Shown here piece after piece: positions 53,057 to 62,473 of a stretch of DNA of 64,000 nucleotides. The stretch's first letter is position 1. Every line of letters begins with the position of its first letter. The notes under the pieces are model-generated. The model worked only from the letters and a program-made list of their open reading frames with translations, was not told the origin of the DNA and ran no database searches. A program made the translations under genes and the position numbers. The stretch covers positions 125,149 through 189,148 of the forward strand of contig NZ_LMND01000032.1 of the NCBI RefSeq assembly GCF_001423265.1, written 5' to 3'. Origin of the DNA: Methylobacterium sp. Leaf108 (GTDB lineage Bacteria; Pseudomonadota; Alphaproteobacteria; Rhizobiales; Beijerinckiaceae).

Positions 53057-56000
53057 TCACACCTCTTCGATCACCGCCACGAGGTCGCCGCCCCGCAGCG
53101 TCTGTCCCGGGCGCACCCGGATCTCACGCACGATCCCTGCCGCGGGGGCCGCCACGGGCACTTCCATCTTCATCGATTCGAGGATCGCCACCGTCTCGCC
53201 GGCCGCGATCGTGTCGCCCACCGCCTTTTCCACCCGCCAGACGTTGCCCGGCACGGTGGTCGCCACCCCGAGGCAGCCGGTGGGGACGGCGTCGGCCCCG
53301 GCTTCCGGCGCCGCCTCGTCGGGCACGAAGCTGTCGAGCCCCTGCTCCTTCCAGCGCCGGCGCTCGGCCTCGAAGGCGGTCTGCTGGCGCAGCTTGGCCG
53401 CGGCGATCTCGCCCGCGTTGGCGGCGAGTCCGGCCCGGTGGGCGGCATGGGAGAAGCTCCCGTCCTCGATCCGGATCGGGTAGGCGCCGTGCGGGAAGGC
53501 GGCGCGGGCCTCGGTGAGCTCGGCGTGGTCGACGGGGAAGAAGCGGATGCGGTCGAACGGCCGCAGCAGCCAGGGGTGGCCCGGCACGAAGTCGCGGGTC
53601 GTCCGCCAGGTGTTCCAGATCTGGATGGTGCGGCCGACGAGCTGGTACCCGCCCGGCCCCTCCATGCCGTAGATGCACATGTAGGCGCCGCCGATGCCGA
53701 CTGCGTTCTCGGGCGTCCAGGTCCGGGCCGGGTTGTACTTGGTGGTGACGAGGCGGTGGCGCGGATCGACCGGCGTCGCCACCGGGGCGCCGAGGTAGAC
53801 GTCGCCGAGCCCCATGACGAGGTAGCTCGCCTCGAAGACGATGCGCTTCACCTCCGCCTCCGAGTCGAGACCGTTGATGCGGCGGATGAAGTCGATGTTG
53901 GAGGGGCACCAAGGGGCGTTGGGGCGCACCAGGTCCTGGTACTGGCGCATGGCGCGCTCGGCTTGCGGGTCGTTCCAGGACAGCGGCAGGTGGACGATGC
54001 GGCTGGGCACCGTGACGTCGTCGACGCAGCCCAGCCCGGCCTCGATCTCGCGTAGCAGGCCGAGGAGGCGGGCGCGCGCCAGGACCGTGCCGTCGTAGTG
54101 GATCTGGAGCGAGCGGATGCCCGGCGTCAGGTCGAGGAGGCCGGGAAGCTTCGCCTCCGCCACCGCCTGCGCCAGGAGGTGGACGCGCAGGCGGATGCCG
54201 ATGTCCAGCGCCATCGGTCCGTATTCGACGAGGAGGTTGTCGTCGCCCTGGCGGCGGTAGACCACCTCGACCGGGCCTGAGACGTCGCGGGCGAGGATGG
54301 GGGAGCCTCGGACGGCAACCCCTGCCCCCAGCAGATCTCGGGCCTGCCCGAGATCTGCACTCCCCTGCGGAGGGGGGAGGAAACCCGCGCTCTCGCCGTC
54401 GACGTCACCGGGCCGCTCCACCGCCACGAACCGCACCCGGTCCCCCGGCCGCAGCTGACCCATCTTCCACAATTCGTCGCGGGCGATGACGCCGGGGCAG
54501 ACGAAGCCGCCGAGACTCGGCCCGTCCGGCCCGAGCAGGATCGGCATGTCGCCGGTGAAGTCGAGGGCGCCGACCGCGTAGGCGTTGTCGTGGAGGTTCG
54601 AGGGGTGCAGCCCGGCCTCGCCGCCGTCCTCCCGCGCCCAGCGCGGGGTCGGGCCGATCAGGCGCACGCCGGTGCGGGCGGAGTTGAAATGCACCTCGTA
54701 AGCTGCCGAGAACAGGTCGGCGATGTCGGCGTCCCGGAAGAAGTCCGGCGCCCCGTGCGGGCCGTAGACGAGGCCGATCTCCCAGTCCGCGGTGAGCGGC
54801 ACCGGCTCGGGCGAGGCCGGTTCCACCGCGGCGACGGCGCCGAGATGGAGGGTGTCGCCGGCCTTGAGCACGCCGGTGGCGTGCCCGCCGAAGGCCCCGA
54901 GCGCGAAGGTCGCCCGCGAGCCGAGCACCACCGGCGCATCGAAGCCGCCGCGCACGCCGAGGTAGCTGCGCATCCCCGGCCCCGCGATGGCACCGATGGC
55001 GAGCGTGCCGCCCGCCGGCACCGCGAAGGCCTGCCCGTGGGGCTGCACGACGCCGTCGAGCCGGGCGGTCATGGCCGCCCCCGACAGCGCCACCACGGTT
55101 TCGGCATGGAAGCGCAGGGTCGGGCCGGACACGGTGAGTTCGAGGGCGCAGGTGTCGGGCGGGTTTCCCACCAGCGCATTGGCCACCGCGAAGGAGCGCG
55201 CATCCATCGGCCCGCTCGGGGGCACGCCGACATGCCAGAGCCCGAGGCGGCCGGGCAGTTCCTGCAGGCTCGACTGGGGGCCGGGCGCCAGCACCGCGAC
55301 GCTGCGCGGCGTATATGCGACGTCGCGCAGGGCCGTGGTGGCGACACGCCCGCTCGCGAAGAGCTCCGAGGCCGCGATGGCGCGCAGGTAGCCGAGATTG
55401 GTCTCGATGCCGGCGACCACCGTCTCGTCGAGCGCCGCGCGCAGGGCGGCGATGGCCGCCGGCCGGTCCGCTCCGGTGACGATGATCTTGGCGAGCATCG
55501 GATCGTAGAACGGGGTCACCTCGGTGCCGGTGACGATCCAGCCGTCGACGCGGACGCCGTCCGGAAAGCGCACCTGCGTCAGCAGGCCGGCGCTGGGCGC
55601 GAAATCCGCATGCGGGATCTCGGCGTAGAGCCGCGCCTCGATGGCCGCTCCCTTCGGCACCAGCGGTCCGGCGGTGCCGATGGGGTCTTCGCCGGCGGCC
55701 TGGCGGATCATCCACTCCACGAGGTCGATGCCGAACACCGCCTCCGTCACCGGATGCTCGACCTGGAGCCGGGTGTTGACCTCGAGGAACGAGATATCCT
55801 GGCGGTCGGGATCGTAGATGAACTCGACCGTTCCGGCCGAGGCGTAGGACACGCTCGTCCCCAGGGCGACGGCCGCCGCGTGCAGCCGGGCGCGCACCGC
55901 GTCCGACAGGCCCGGCGCCGGCGTCTCCTCGACGACCTTCTGGTTGCGGCGCTGGAGCGAGCAGTCGCGCTCGCCGAGCGCCACGACGCGCCCCTGCCCG

Positions 56001-56644
56001 TCGCCGAAGATCTGCACCTCGACGTGGCGCGCGCGCGCCACGAAGCGTTCGAGGTAGACCCGCGCGTCGCCGAAGCTCGCCCGCGCGGTGCGCTCGACGC
56101 TGGCGTAATGCTCGGCGAGCTCGGCCGGCGAAGTGCACAGCCTCATGCCGATGCCGCCGCCGCCGGCGGTGCTCTTGAGCATCACCGGATAGCCGATCGC
56201 CTCGGCCGCACCGAGCGCCGTCGCGAGGTCGGGGAGGAGGTCGGTGCCCGGCAGGAGCGGCACGCCGCTGGCCTTCGCCAGTTCGCGCGCCGTGTGCTTG
56301 AGGCCGAAGGCGCGCAGGTGCTCGGGCCGCGGCCCGATGAAGACGATGCCCTCCGCCGCCAGGCGTTCGGCGAAGGCCACGTTCTCGGACAGGAAGCCGT
56401 AGCCGGGATGGACGGCCTGCGCCCCCGTCGCCCTGCAGGCGGCGATGACGGCGTCCACGTTCAGGTAGCTCTCGGAGGCGGGCGCCGGGCCGAGGCGAAA
56501 AACCTCGTCCGCCTCCAGCACGGCGGGGGTGAAGCGGTCGGCGTCGGAATGCACCGCCACCGAGGCGATCCCCATGCGCCTGCAGGTGCGCAGGATGCGC
56601 CGGGCGATCTCGCCGCGATTGGCGATCAGGATCTTTTGGAACAT
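53057..56644 (-). CDS. urea/guanidine carboxylase (biotin-dependent)
   Basis: A 1195-residue single-chain carboxylase. Order: biotin-carboxylase domain (MFQKILIANRGEIARRILRT, ATP-loop GGGGIGMR, EVNTRLQVEHPVTE), then the carboxyltransferase half with the allophanate-type KipI/KipA-like regions, and a C-terminal biotin carrier with ESMKMEV (biotin K1159). Usual length for urea carboxylase. With UAAP1 and UAAP2 the family is now known in several bacteria to carboxylate guanidine, not urea; a residue-level decision was not possible here. A REP-like palindrome (54331–54358) is read in frame, adding about 25 residues of low-complexity linker. Its start overlaps the UAAP2 stop (TGATG). Confidence 0.93.
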   Translation of the reverse strand: MFQKILIANRGEIARRILRTCRRMGIASVAVHSDADRFTPAVLEADEVFRLGPAPASESYLNVDAVIAACRATGAQAVHPGYGFLSENVAFAERLAAEGIVFIGPRPEHLRAFGLKHTARELAKASGVPLLPGTDLLPDLATALGAAEAIGYPVMLKSTAGGGGIGMRLCTSPAELAEHYASVERTARASFGDARVYLERFVARARHVEVQIFGDGQGRVVALGERDCSLQRRNQKVVEETPAPGLSDAVRARLHAAAVALGTSVSYASAGTVEFIYDPDRQDISFLEVNTRLQVEHPVTEAVFGIDLVEWMIRQAAGEDPIGTAGPLVPKGAAIEARLYAEIPHADFAPSAGLLTQVRFPDGVRVDGWIVTGTEVTPFYDPMLAKIIVTGADRPAAIAALRAALDETVVAGIETNLGYLRAIAASELFASGRVATTALRDVAYTPRSVAVLAPGPQSSLQELPGRLGLWHVGVPPSGPMDARSFAVANALVGNPPDTCALELTVSGPTLRFHAETVVALSGAAMTARLDGVVQPHGQAFAVPAGGTLAIGAIAGPGMRSYLGVRGGFDAPVVLGSRATFALGAFGGHATGVLKAGDTLHLGAVAAVEPASPEPVPLTADWEIGLVYGPHGAPDFFRDADIADLFSAAYEVHFNSARTGVRLIGPTPRWAREDGGEAGLHPSNLHDNAYAVGALDFTGDMPILLGPDGPSLGGFVCPGVIARDELWKMGQLRPGDRVRFVAVERPGDVDGESAGFLPPPQGSADLGQARDLLGAGVAVRGSPILARDVSGPVEVVYRRQGDDNLLVEYGPMALDIGIRLRVHLLAQAVAEAKLPGLLDLTPGIRSLQIHYDGTVLARARLLGLLREIEAGLGCVDDVTVPSRIVHLPLSWNDPQAERAMRQYQDLVRPNAPWCPSNIDFIRRINGLDSEAEVKRIVFEASYLVMGLGDVYLGAPVATPVDPRHRLVTTKYNPARTWTPENAVGIGGAYMCIYGMEGPGGYQLVGRTIQIWNTWRTTRDFVPGHPWLLRPFDRIRFFPVDHAELTEARAAFPHGAYPIRIEDGSFSHAAHRAGLAANAGEIAAAKLRQQTAFEAERRRWKEQGLDSFVPDEAAPEAGADAVPTGCLGVATTVPGNVWRVEKAVGDTIAAGETVAILESMKMEVPVAAPAAGIVREIRVRPGQTLRGGDLVAVIEEV
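54331..54358. repeat. palindromic element inside the carboxylase gene
   Basis: GCAGATCTCGGGC, a two-base loop, and GCCCGAGATCTGC form a perfect 13-bp stem. CCCTGCCCCC precedes it and CTCCCCTGCGGAGGGGGGAGG follows. The element lies in a coding region without breaking the frame. It encodes part of SAGFLPPPQGSADLGQARDL, a linker-like stretch. Confidence 0.85.
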
Positions 56645-57297
56645 CACAGTCCGTCCCGGATCGTCGCTCGGTCCCGGATGGTCGCTCGGTCCCGGATGGT
56701 CACCTGGATCGGCGTCGGGTTGAAGCCGTTGCAGGGGTTGTTGATCTGCGGGCAGTTGGAGATCACGCAGATCACGTCCATCTCGGCGGTGACCTCGACG
56801 TAGTCGCCGGGCGAGGAGACGCCGTCGACGATGGCGAGCTGCCCGTCCTGTTCGATCGGCACGTTCATGAAGAAGTTGACGTTGGGCGGGATGTCGCGCT
56901 TGGACAGCCCGTATTTGGCGACCTCCAGGGCGAAGTTCTCGCGGCAGGCGTGGAGGTACTTGGTGGCGTGGCCGAAGCGGACGGTGTTGGCCTCGCAGGA
57001 GCAGGCGCCCGCCGAGGTGTCGTGCCGCCCGCAGGAATCGGCCGTGACGACGGCCATCACCCGCCCCTCGTTGGAGACGAGCCGGGTGCCGGTGGTGACG
57101 TAGGCCGCCCCCTGCACCCGCAGGGTGTCCTGCGAGGAGTAGCGCTCGCCCATGTCGTCGGCGCGGTAGAACAGGGTGTCGACCGCCTGGCAGCCGTCGA
57201 GGTCGGTGATGCGCAGAATCTGGCCCTTTCGGACGAGGCCGGACCATGGCGCCTGCGCGGGCACGGTCGTGTCGAGGAGAGGGGGCTCTTCGGTCAT
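56644..57297 (-). CDS. urea-carboxylase-associated protein 2 (UAAP2, DUF1989; carboxyguanidine deiminase subunit)
   Basis: A 217-residue DUF1989 protein. It has the family motifs ITDLDGCQAVDTLFYRADD, ERYSSQDTLRVQG, SCGRHDTSAGACSCEANTVRFG, PPNVNFFMNVPI and VISNCPQINNPCNGFNPTPI, whose cysteines and histidines form the metal site. In studied systems UAAP1 and UAAP2 together deiminate carboxyguanidine. The C-terminus ends in a threefold TIRDRA-type repeat encoded by three 18-bp units, which is unusual. Start ATG 57297. Confidence 0.9.
   Translation of the reverse strand: MTEEPPLLDTTVPAQAPWSGLVRKGQILRITDLDGCQAVDTLFYRADDMGERYSSQDTLRVQGAAYVTTGTRLVSNEGRVMAVVTADSCGRHDTSAGACSCEANTVRFGHATKYLHACRENFALEVAKYGLSKRDIPPNVNFFMNVPIEQDGQLAIVDGVSSPGDYVEVTAEMDVICVISNCPQINNPCNGFNPTPIQVTIRDRATIRDRATIRDGL
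56653..56706. repeat. 18-bp tandem repeat at the end of the UAAP2 gene
   Basis: Three units of GTCCCGGATSGTCGCTCG (the last diverged in its final bases) lie end to end, encoding TIRDRA, TIRDRA and TIRDGL-like ends. The unit is a multiple of three, so copy number can vary without a frameshift. Confidence 0.9.
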
Positions 57298-57311
57298 GAC
57301 GTATCCTCCCC

Positions 57312-58136
57312 TTAAAAGCCGATGGCGGCGTTGTTGGAAAAGCCGCGCACGGCCTCGATGGTGGCGGTGCGGCAGAGGTCGTCCGGGCCTGGATGCGGTG
57401 CCCGGAAGCGCGTCGCCGTCACGGGGTTGGGGGCGTAGTCGGGGGCCGGATCGAGGGGGTGGGGGCAGTTGGAGAGGGTGACGACCAGGTCCATCTCGGC
57501 GCGCAGGTCGACGAAGTCGCCCGCCCGGCGCCCGGCCTCGTTCCAGGTGAAGCGCCCTTCGGCGCCGACGCTCACGGGGGCGAAGAAGGTGATCAGCGCG
57601 GGGATGTCGCGCCGGTCGAGCCCGGCCTTGAGGGCGGCGAGCACGAGGTTGTCGCGGGTGTTGCGGTGGGGGCCTTTCGCGTAGCGCGCGGCGTTGGAGG
57701 CGGCGTTGGAGCCGCCCGTCAGCGCGTCGTGGGCGCAGCAGGAATCCTCGATCAGCGAGAGCATCACCCGGCCCATGTCGGAGAACAGCACCCGGCCCTT
57801 TCGAAGGGCGGCGCTCCATTGCACCTTGACGGTGTCGGCGTAGTTCAGGCGCTCGGAGGTGTCGGCGGCGTTCCAGGCCACCAGGGCGACGCTCGACGGG
57901 CCGTGGTCGAGGGCGAGCCGCAGCGCGTCGCCGGCATGGAGTTCCGTGGTCCAGTACCAGCCGCCGGGGATGGTCTCGGCGTGCAGGATCTCCGCCTCGT
58001 CCAGCGGCAGGCCGCGCACCGAGGGCGGCGGCAGGGCGCGCGGCGCGTGCTCCTGCCCTTGCGCCTTCAGCGCCTCGTAACGGCGCCGGTTCTCGGCGAT
58101 GGTCTGTTGGATGGTGGTCGTCTCAGGTGTGGTCAT
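57312..58136 (-). CDS. urea-carboxylase-associated protein 1 (UAAP1, DUF1989)
   Basis: A 274-residue DUF1989 protein, the larger partner of UAAP2. Motifs: LHAETIPGGWYWTTELHAGDALRL, NAADTSERLNYADTVKVQW, LIEDSCCAHDALTGGSNAASN, PALITFFAPVSVG and LSNCPHPLDPAPDYAPNPV. It lies 14 nt before UAAP2. Together they probably act on carboxyguanidine. Upstream is a 117-bp gap with a GC hairpin, then the GS-like gene. Confidence 0.9.
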   Translation of the reverse strand: MTTPETTTIQQTIAENRRRYEALKAQGQEHAPRALPPPSVRGLPLDEAEILHAETIPGGWYWTTELHAGDALRLALDHGPSSVALVAWNAADTSERLNYADTVKVQWSAALRKGRVLFSDMGRVMLSLIEDSCCAHDALTGGSNAASNAARYAKGPHRNTRDNLVLAALKAGLDRRDIPALITFFAPVSVGAEGRFTWNEAGRRAGDFVDLRAEMDLVVTLSNCPHPLDPAPDYAPNPVTATRFRAPHPGPDDLCRTATIEAVRGFSNNAAIGF

Positions 58137-58253
58137 GCCCGTTCCTCACGTTCTCCGACGGGTCGTCCCGGCCGATGTCGCGCCCTGATCGCGAGGCCGG
58201 GTCGTCCCGGCCTTTTTCCTCCCCCGCTCAAGGGGGAGGGTTGGGGCGTCGCG

Positions 58254-59627
58254 CTAGAACATGTGGCTGTAGCGCTCGGTCTCCCAGGCGCTCACGGTGA
58301 GGTGGTACTCCTGCCATTCGGCGCGCTTGTAGCGGACGAACTCGTCGCGCAGCGCCGTGCCGAGGGTCCGCTCCACCAGCGGGTCGGCCGCGAAGGCGTC
58401 CACCGCCTCGGCCAGCGTCTGGGGCAGGAAGTCGATGCCGCGCTCGGCCCGCGCGGCGTCGGTGAGGTCGTAGAGGTTGTCCTCGTTGGGCGCGCCGGGA
58501 TCGATCCGCTCGCGGACGCCTTCGAGGCCCGCCGCCAGCACCAGGGCGGCGGCGAGGTAGGGGTTGACGGCGCCGTCCGCGTTGCGGCTCTCGCAGCGAC
58601 CGCCCCCGGCCGGCACGCGCACCGAATTGGTGCGGTTGTTCGAGCCGTAGGAGTTGAACACCGGCGCCCAGGAGAAGCCCGCCATGGCGCCCTGGCGCAC
58701 CAGGCGCTTGTAGCTGTTGACCGTGGGGGCGAAGGCCGCGCACAGCGCCCGCCCGTGGCGCAGGACGCCGCCGATGAAATGGTAGCCGGTCTCGGTGAGC
58801 CCGAGGCCGCGCGGATCGGCCGACGGATCGCAGGCGAAGACGTTCCTGCCGGTCTCCTTGTCGGAGAGCGACATGTTGAAATGCGCGCCGTTGCCGGTGC
58901 GGTCGGCGAAGGGCTTGGGCATCATCGTGGCGAGGAGGCCTTCCTCCTTGGCGTAGTGCTTGGCCATCATCCGGAAGAAGGTCAGCCGGTCGCACATGGT
59001 CAGCGCGTCGGCGTAGTTGAAATCGAACTCGAACTGGCCGCAGGCGTCCTCGTGGTCGAAGGAATAGAGGTCCCAGCCGAGGGCGTCGATCGTGGTGGCG
59101 ACCTTGTCGAGCCAGGAGAAGTTGTCGACGAACCCGCGCACGTCGTAGCAGGGTTTTTGCAATTTATCGTCGGCGACCGGCGTGTGCAGGGACCCATCGG
59201 CGGCCTGTCTCAGGAGAAAAATCTCACACTCGATGCCGAGGTTGAAGCCGAAGCCCATGTCCTCCGCCTCGCCGATGACGGTCTTCAGGGCGACCCGGGT
59301 GGAGAGCGGATAGGGCTGGCCCTGGAAGGTGAGGTCGGCCGGGCACCAGGCGAGTTTGGGCTCCCACGGCAGCTGGACGACCCGGGAGAGGTCGGGGACC
59401 GAGGCGAGTTCGTCCTCGTTGGGGGCCTGGCCGAGGCCGTCGAGCGCGTAGCCGGTATAGCGTTCGGAGCCGGCCGCCATCTGCGGCAGGTGGCCGATGG
59501 GCACCACCTTGGCCTTCTGGACGCCGTGGATGTCGACATAGGCGCCGATGACGTATTTCACGCCCTTGGCGCGCAGGTCGTCCTGCACGGCCTTGACGAC
59601 GGGGTCGATCTCGCTCGCATGAGCCAT
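58254..59627 (-). CDS. glutamine-synthetase-family ligase (GlnT/type III-like)
   Basis: A 457-residue member of the GS superfamily. The N-terminal β-grasp part ([21 protein letters not shown]) is followed by the catalytic barrel with [38 protein letters not shown] and [26 protein letters not shown]. The arrangement resembles GlnT or γ-glutamylmethylamide synthetase rather than the main GlnA. Within the operon it could fix released ammonia or make a γ-glutamyl amide. The TAG stop is followed by the intergenic GC hairpin at 58218–58239. Confidence 0.85.
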   Translation of the reverse strand: MAHASEIDPVVKAVQDDLRAKGVKYVIGAYVDIHGVQKAKVVPIGHLPQMAAGSERYTGYALDGLGQAPNEDELASVPDLSRVVQLPWEPKLAWCPADLTFQGQPYPLSTRVALKTVIGEAEDMGFGFNLGIECEIFLLRQAADGSLHTPVADDKLQKPCYDVRGFVDNFSWLDKVATTIDALGWDLYSFDHEDACGQFEFDFNYADALTMCDRLTFFRMMAKHYAKEEGLLATMMPKPFADRTGNGAHFNMSLSDKETGRNVFACDPSADPRGLGLTETGYHFIGGVLRHGRALCAAFAPTVNSYKRLVRQGAMAGFSWAPVFNSYGSNNRTNSVRVPAGGGRCESRNADGAVNPYLAAALVLAAGLEGVRERIDPGAPNEDNLYDLTDAARAERGIDFLPQTLAEAVDAFAADPLVERTLGTALRDEFVRYKRAEWQEYHLTVSAWETERYSHMF

Positions 59628-59644
59628 CGGCTCGCTCCTTTTCG

Positions 59645-60415
59645 TTACACGGACACGTCGTAGGGGTGGGGGAGGGGCGGGGTCTCGGTCAGCCCCCGCA
59701 TCACGAGGGCGGTGAGGTCCTCGACCATCCAGGCGAACAGGCGCCCGCCCTCGGTCGCGGTCGCCTGCGAAGGGCGTCCGGTGACGCCGTTGCGGCTGGT
59801 GCGGTTGACCGGGTGGGCGAAGACGAGACCCTGCGTGCGATCGGGATCGTCGGCCTCGGCGACCCGGTCGGGCCGCACCAAGCGCGGGGCCAGCGCCATC
59901 ATCAGGGCGGTCTCGGCGGCGTTGGCGTGCCAATCGTCGGCATCGGCGACATGGGCGGCGCGGACCCGCTCGCTCACCGTGGCCGAATTGACCAGCGCCA
60001 CCATGAGGTCGTCGTGGGCGGCGCGCAGCATCTCCAGCGCGCAGCGCAGGGGCGCGGCGTTGGTGACGTGGGCGTTGACGAGGAACAGCCGGCGCACGCC
60101 GGACCGGTGGGCGCCGGTCCCCACCTGCACGACGAGCTGCGTCATCACGAGCGGATCGAGGGTGATCGTGCCCGGCCAGCGCCGGCTGTGGCCGAGCGAG
60201 CAGCTGTAGGGAAGGGTCGGCAGCACCGGCACGCGGGTGGCCGCCGAGACCGCATGCGCCAGCATCTCGGCCAGCACGAAATCCATGCCGGTGCCCAGAT
60301 GCGGCCCGTGCTGCTCGGTGGCGCCGACGGGCAGGATCGCGGCCCCGCCCACCGCGGCGAGGTCGCCGGGGAGCTCGTCCCAGGTGCGCTCGGCCCAGAG
60401 GAGGGGGGCGGTCAT
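59645..60415 (-). CDS. creatininase-family amidohydrolase
   Basis: A 256-residue protein of the creatininase fold. E34 and H36 (ATEQHGPHL) and D45 (GTGMDFV) occupy the creatininase metal positions. H116 (VNAHVTN) and E168 ([10 protein letters not shown]) are the probable other ligands. The usual NGHGGN motif is altered to NAHVTN. Family members open creatinine or other cyclic amides and guanidine-like compounds. It lies 17 nt before the GS-like gene in the guanidine/urea operon, so a guanidino-compound substrate is plausible. Confidence 0.85.
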   Translation of the reverse strand: MTAPLLWAERTWDELPGDLAAVGGAAILPVGATEQHGPHLGTGMDFVLAEMLAHAVSAATRVPVLPTLPYSCSLGHSRRWPGTITLDPLVMTQLVVQVGTGAHRSGVRRLFLVNAHVTNAAPLRCALEMLRAAHDDLMVALVNSATVSERVRAAHVADADDWHANAAETALMMALAPRLVRPDRVAEADDPDRTQGLVFAHPVNRTSRNGVTGRPSQATATEGGRLFAWMVEDLTALVMRGLTETPPLPHPYDVSV

Positions 60416-60512
60416 GCGGGTTCGCTCCGCTTGGGGAGACGGGCGCCATCCCCTCTCCCCGCAAGCTGGGAAAGGCGAGGGCGCGCGGGCGCGATAGGTG
60501 CTGGACGCGCCA

Positions 60513-61439
60513 TCATTCCACCTCGTCCCCGGCGGACGTCATCCGCGTCACCACGTCGGGGGCCACCGCCTCCTCGGCCTCGTCCTTGGGCGGGTGGATC
60601 AGCGCGTCGAGGCGCGCGCGGGTGGCACGGAACTCGGGCCCGAGGGCCTGGTCGTGGCTGCGGGGGCGGGGCACCGGCACCTCGATGAGTTCGGCGACCT
60701 CGCCCGGATGGGCGCTGAGCACCAGGATGCGGTCGGCCAGATGCACGGCCTCGTCGAGATCGTGGGTGATGAAGACGATGGTGATGTCGATCTTCTTCCA
60801 GATCTCGATGAGGTAGGCCTGCATCCGGGCGCGCGACTGGGTGTCGAGGGCCGAGAACGGCTCGTCCATGAGCAGGATGCGCGGCCGGGTGGCGAGCGCC
60901 CGTGCGATCGCGACCCGTTGCTTCATGCCGCCCGAGAGCTGGTGCGGGTAGGAGGCCGCGAAGGCCTCGAGCCCGATCAGCGCCAGCCATTGCCGCGCCT
61001 CGCGCTCGGCCTCGCGCCGGGGCGTGCCGTTCTCCTCGAGCCCGAAGGCGACGTTGCGCAGCACGCTGAGCCAGGGAAACAGGGTGTAGCCCTGGAACAC
61101 CATGCCCCGGTCGGCGCCGGGCCCAGAGACCGGCACGCCCTCGACGCTGACCACGCCGGAAGTCGCGGTCTCGAGGCCGGCGAGGATGCGCACGAAGGTG
61201 GACTTGCCGCAGCCCGACGGGCCGACGACGCACAGGAACTCGCGCCGGTGGGTGACGAGGTCGATGTCCTTGAGGGCCACCGTCACGCCGCCGTCGGCGG
61301 TGCGGAAGGTCTTCGTTAGCTTCTCGACCCTGAGCGCGACCTCGCGGCCCTTGAGCTTGGAAAAGCGCGCGCGGACCGGCTCGCCTTGCGTGCGGTAGTC
61401 GCAGGCGCCGGTCGGCGGGACGACGGGCCCGGCGCTCAC
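60513..61439 (-). CDS. ABC transporter ATP-binding protein, NitT/TauT type
   Basis: A 308-residue ATPase starting at GTG 61439, which overlaps the permease stop (GTGA). Walker A GPSGCGKSTF, signature LSGGMKQRVAIARAL, Walker B ILLMDEPFSALD and the His switch THDLDEAVHL are intact. The C-terminus has an acidic tail with no regulatory domain. It works with the permease and binding protein immediately upstream. The gap to the next gene holds a REP-like hairpin (60449–60482). Confidence 0.93.
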   Translation of the reverse strand: MSAGPVVPPTGACDYRTQGEPVRARFSKLKGREVALRVEKLTKTFRTADGGVTVALKDIDLVTHRREFLCVVGPSGCGKSTFVRILAGLETATSGVVSVEGVPVSGPGADRGMVFQGYTLFPWLSVLRNVAFGLEENGTPRREAEREARQWLALIGLEAFAASYPHQLSGGMKQRVAIARALATRPRILLMDEPFSALDTQSRARMQAYLIEIWKKIDITIVFITHDLDEAVHLADRILVLSAHPGEVAELIEVPVPRPRSHDQALGPEFRATRARLDALIHPPKDEAEEAVAPDVVTRMTSAGDEVE

Positions 61440-62473
61440 GCTTCGCTCCGATCGTAGGGAAAGAGCCGGCGGCCGATCAGGGCGAGCACGATGTCGGTGA
61501 TCGAGCCGACGAGGCCGATGATCAGGATCGCGGCGTAGACGTTCTCGAAGTGCTGGTAGCGGGCCTGCTGGGTGATGAAGAAGGTGATGCCCGAGGAGGT
61601 GCCGATGAGCTCGGCCACGATCAGGTAGGTCCAGGCCCAGCCGAGGAGGATGCGCTGGTCGCGGTAGAGCTGCGGCAGCATCGCCGGCACGATCACCCGG
61701 CGGATCAGGCGCAGGTTGCGTGCGCCCAGCGTCAGGGCCGCCTCGATCAGCAGCGGGTCGATGCGCCGCGTGGTGTTGGCGATCACCAGCACCTGCTGGA
61801 AGAAGGTGCCGATGACGATGATCGCGATCTTCGGGCCATCGTAGATGCCGAGGATCGCCACCATCAGCGCCCCGAAGGCGGGGGCGGGCATGTAGCGCAC
61901 GAACTCGATGACCGGCTCGGTGATGCGCGCCAGCGTCGCTTGCGCCCCGCACAGGATGCCGAGCGGCACGCCGACGATCGACGACAGCAGGAACCCCCAA
62001 AAGATGATCTGGATCGAATGCCACAGGCTCCAGGGCAGCCGGATCGCGTCGCGCTGGGTCGGCGCCGCGGTGAGCGAGGTCCAGAGCGCGATGGCGACCT
62101 CGTGCGGGGCCGGCAGGTAGACCGGGTTGGCGGGCGTGCCCACCGGGGGCGCGGTGTTGGCGGCGCGGGCCGATTCCACCTCCTCGGCGAAGGCCGCCGC
62201 GGGCAGGCGCATGCCGGGCTGGATCCAGGCGACGTCGCCCGGATCGGAGACCTCCACCAGGGGATGCCACAGGAACGGCAGGTAGGAGACCGCCGACCAG
62301 GCGAGGATCGGCAGCAGGAACGACAGGATCGTCAGGACGATGCGCCGGCGCGGCGCCAGGGGGCGGACGACGCCGACCCAGGAGCGGCGGCGGGGCGGCG
62401 GCGGACCTTTCCCTTCCCCCTCGACGGGGGAGGGTAGCCCACCCGCCAGGCCCTGGCGCATCTCCGCGCTCAT
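61436..62473 (-). CDS. ABC transporter permease, NitT/TauT type
   Basis: A 345-residue inner-membrane permease. A first membrane segment (IVLTILSFLLPILAWSAVSYL), a periplasmic stretch, and then about five more segments form the BPD_transp_1 domain. The EAA loop is EAALTLGARNLRLIRRVIVPAMLPQLY. The N-terminal 30 residues (AGGLPSPVEGEGKGPPPPRRR) are encoded by a REP-like sequence at 62411–62434. It starts within the binding-protein stop (ATGA). Confidence 0.92.
   Translation of the reverse strand: MSAEMRQGLAGGLPSPVEGEGKGPPPPRRRSWVGVVRPLAPRRRIVLTILSFLLPILAWSAVSYLPFLWHPLVEVSDPGDVAWIQPGMRLPAAAFAEEVESARAANTAPPVGTPANPVYLPAPHEVAIALWTSLTAAPTQRDAIRLPWSLWHSIQIIFWGFLLSSIVGVPLGILCGAQATLARITEPVIEFVRYMPAPAFGALMVAILGIYDGPKIAIIVIGTFFQQVLVIANTTRRIDPLLIEAALTLGARNLRLIRRVIVPAMLPQLYRDQRILLGWAWTYLIVAELIGTSSGITFFITQQARYQHFENVYAAILIIGLVGSITDIVLALIGRRLFPYDRSEA

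Noticed and set aside
58218-58239. GC hairpin after the GS-like gene as a rho-independent terminator
   Set aside because: On the minus strand the stem is followed by an A-run, not a T-run; it fits the dispersed REP-like family instead.
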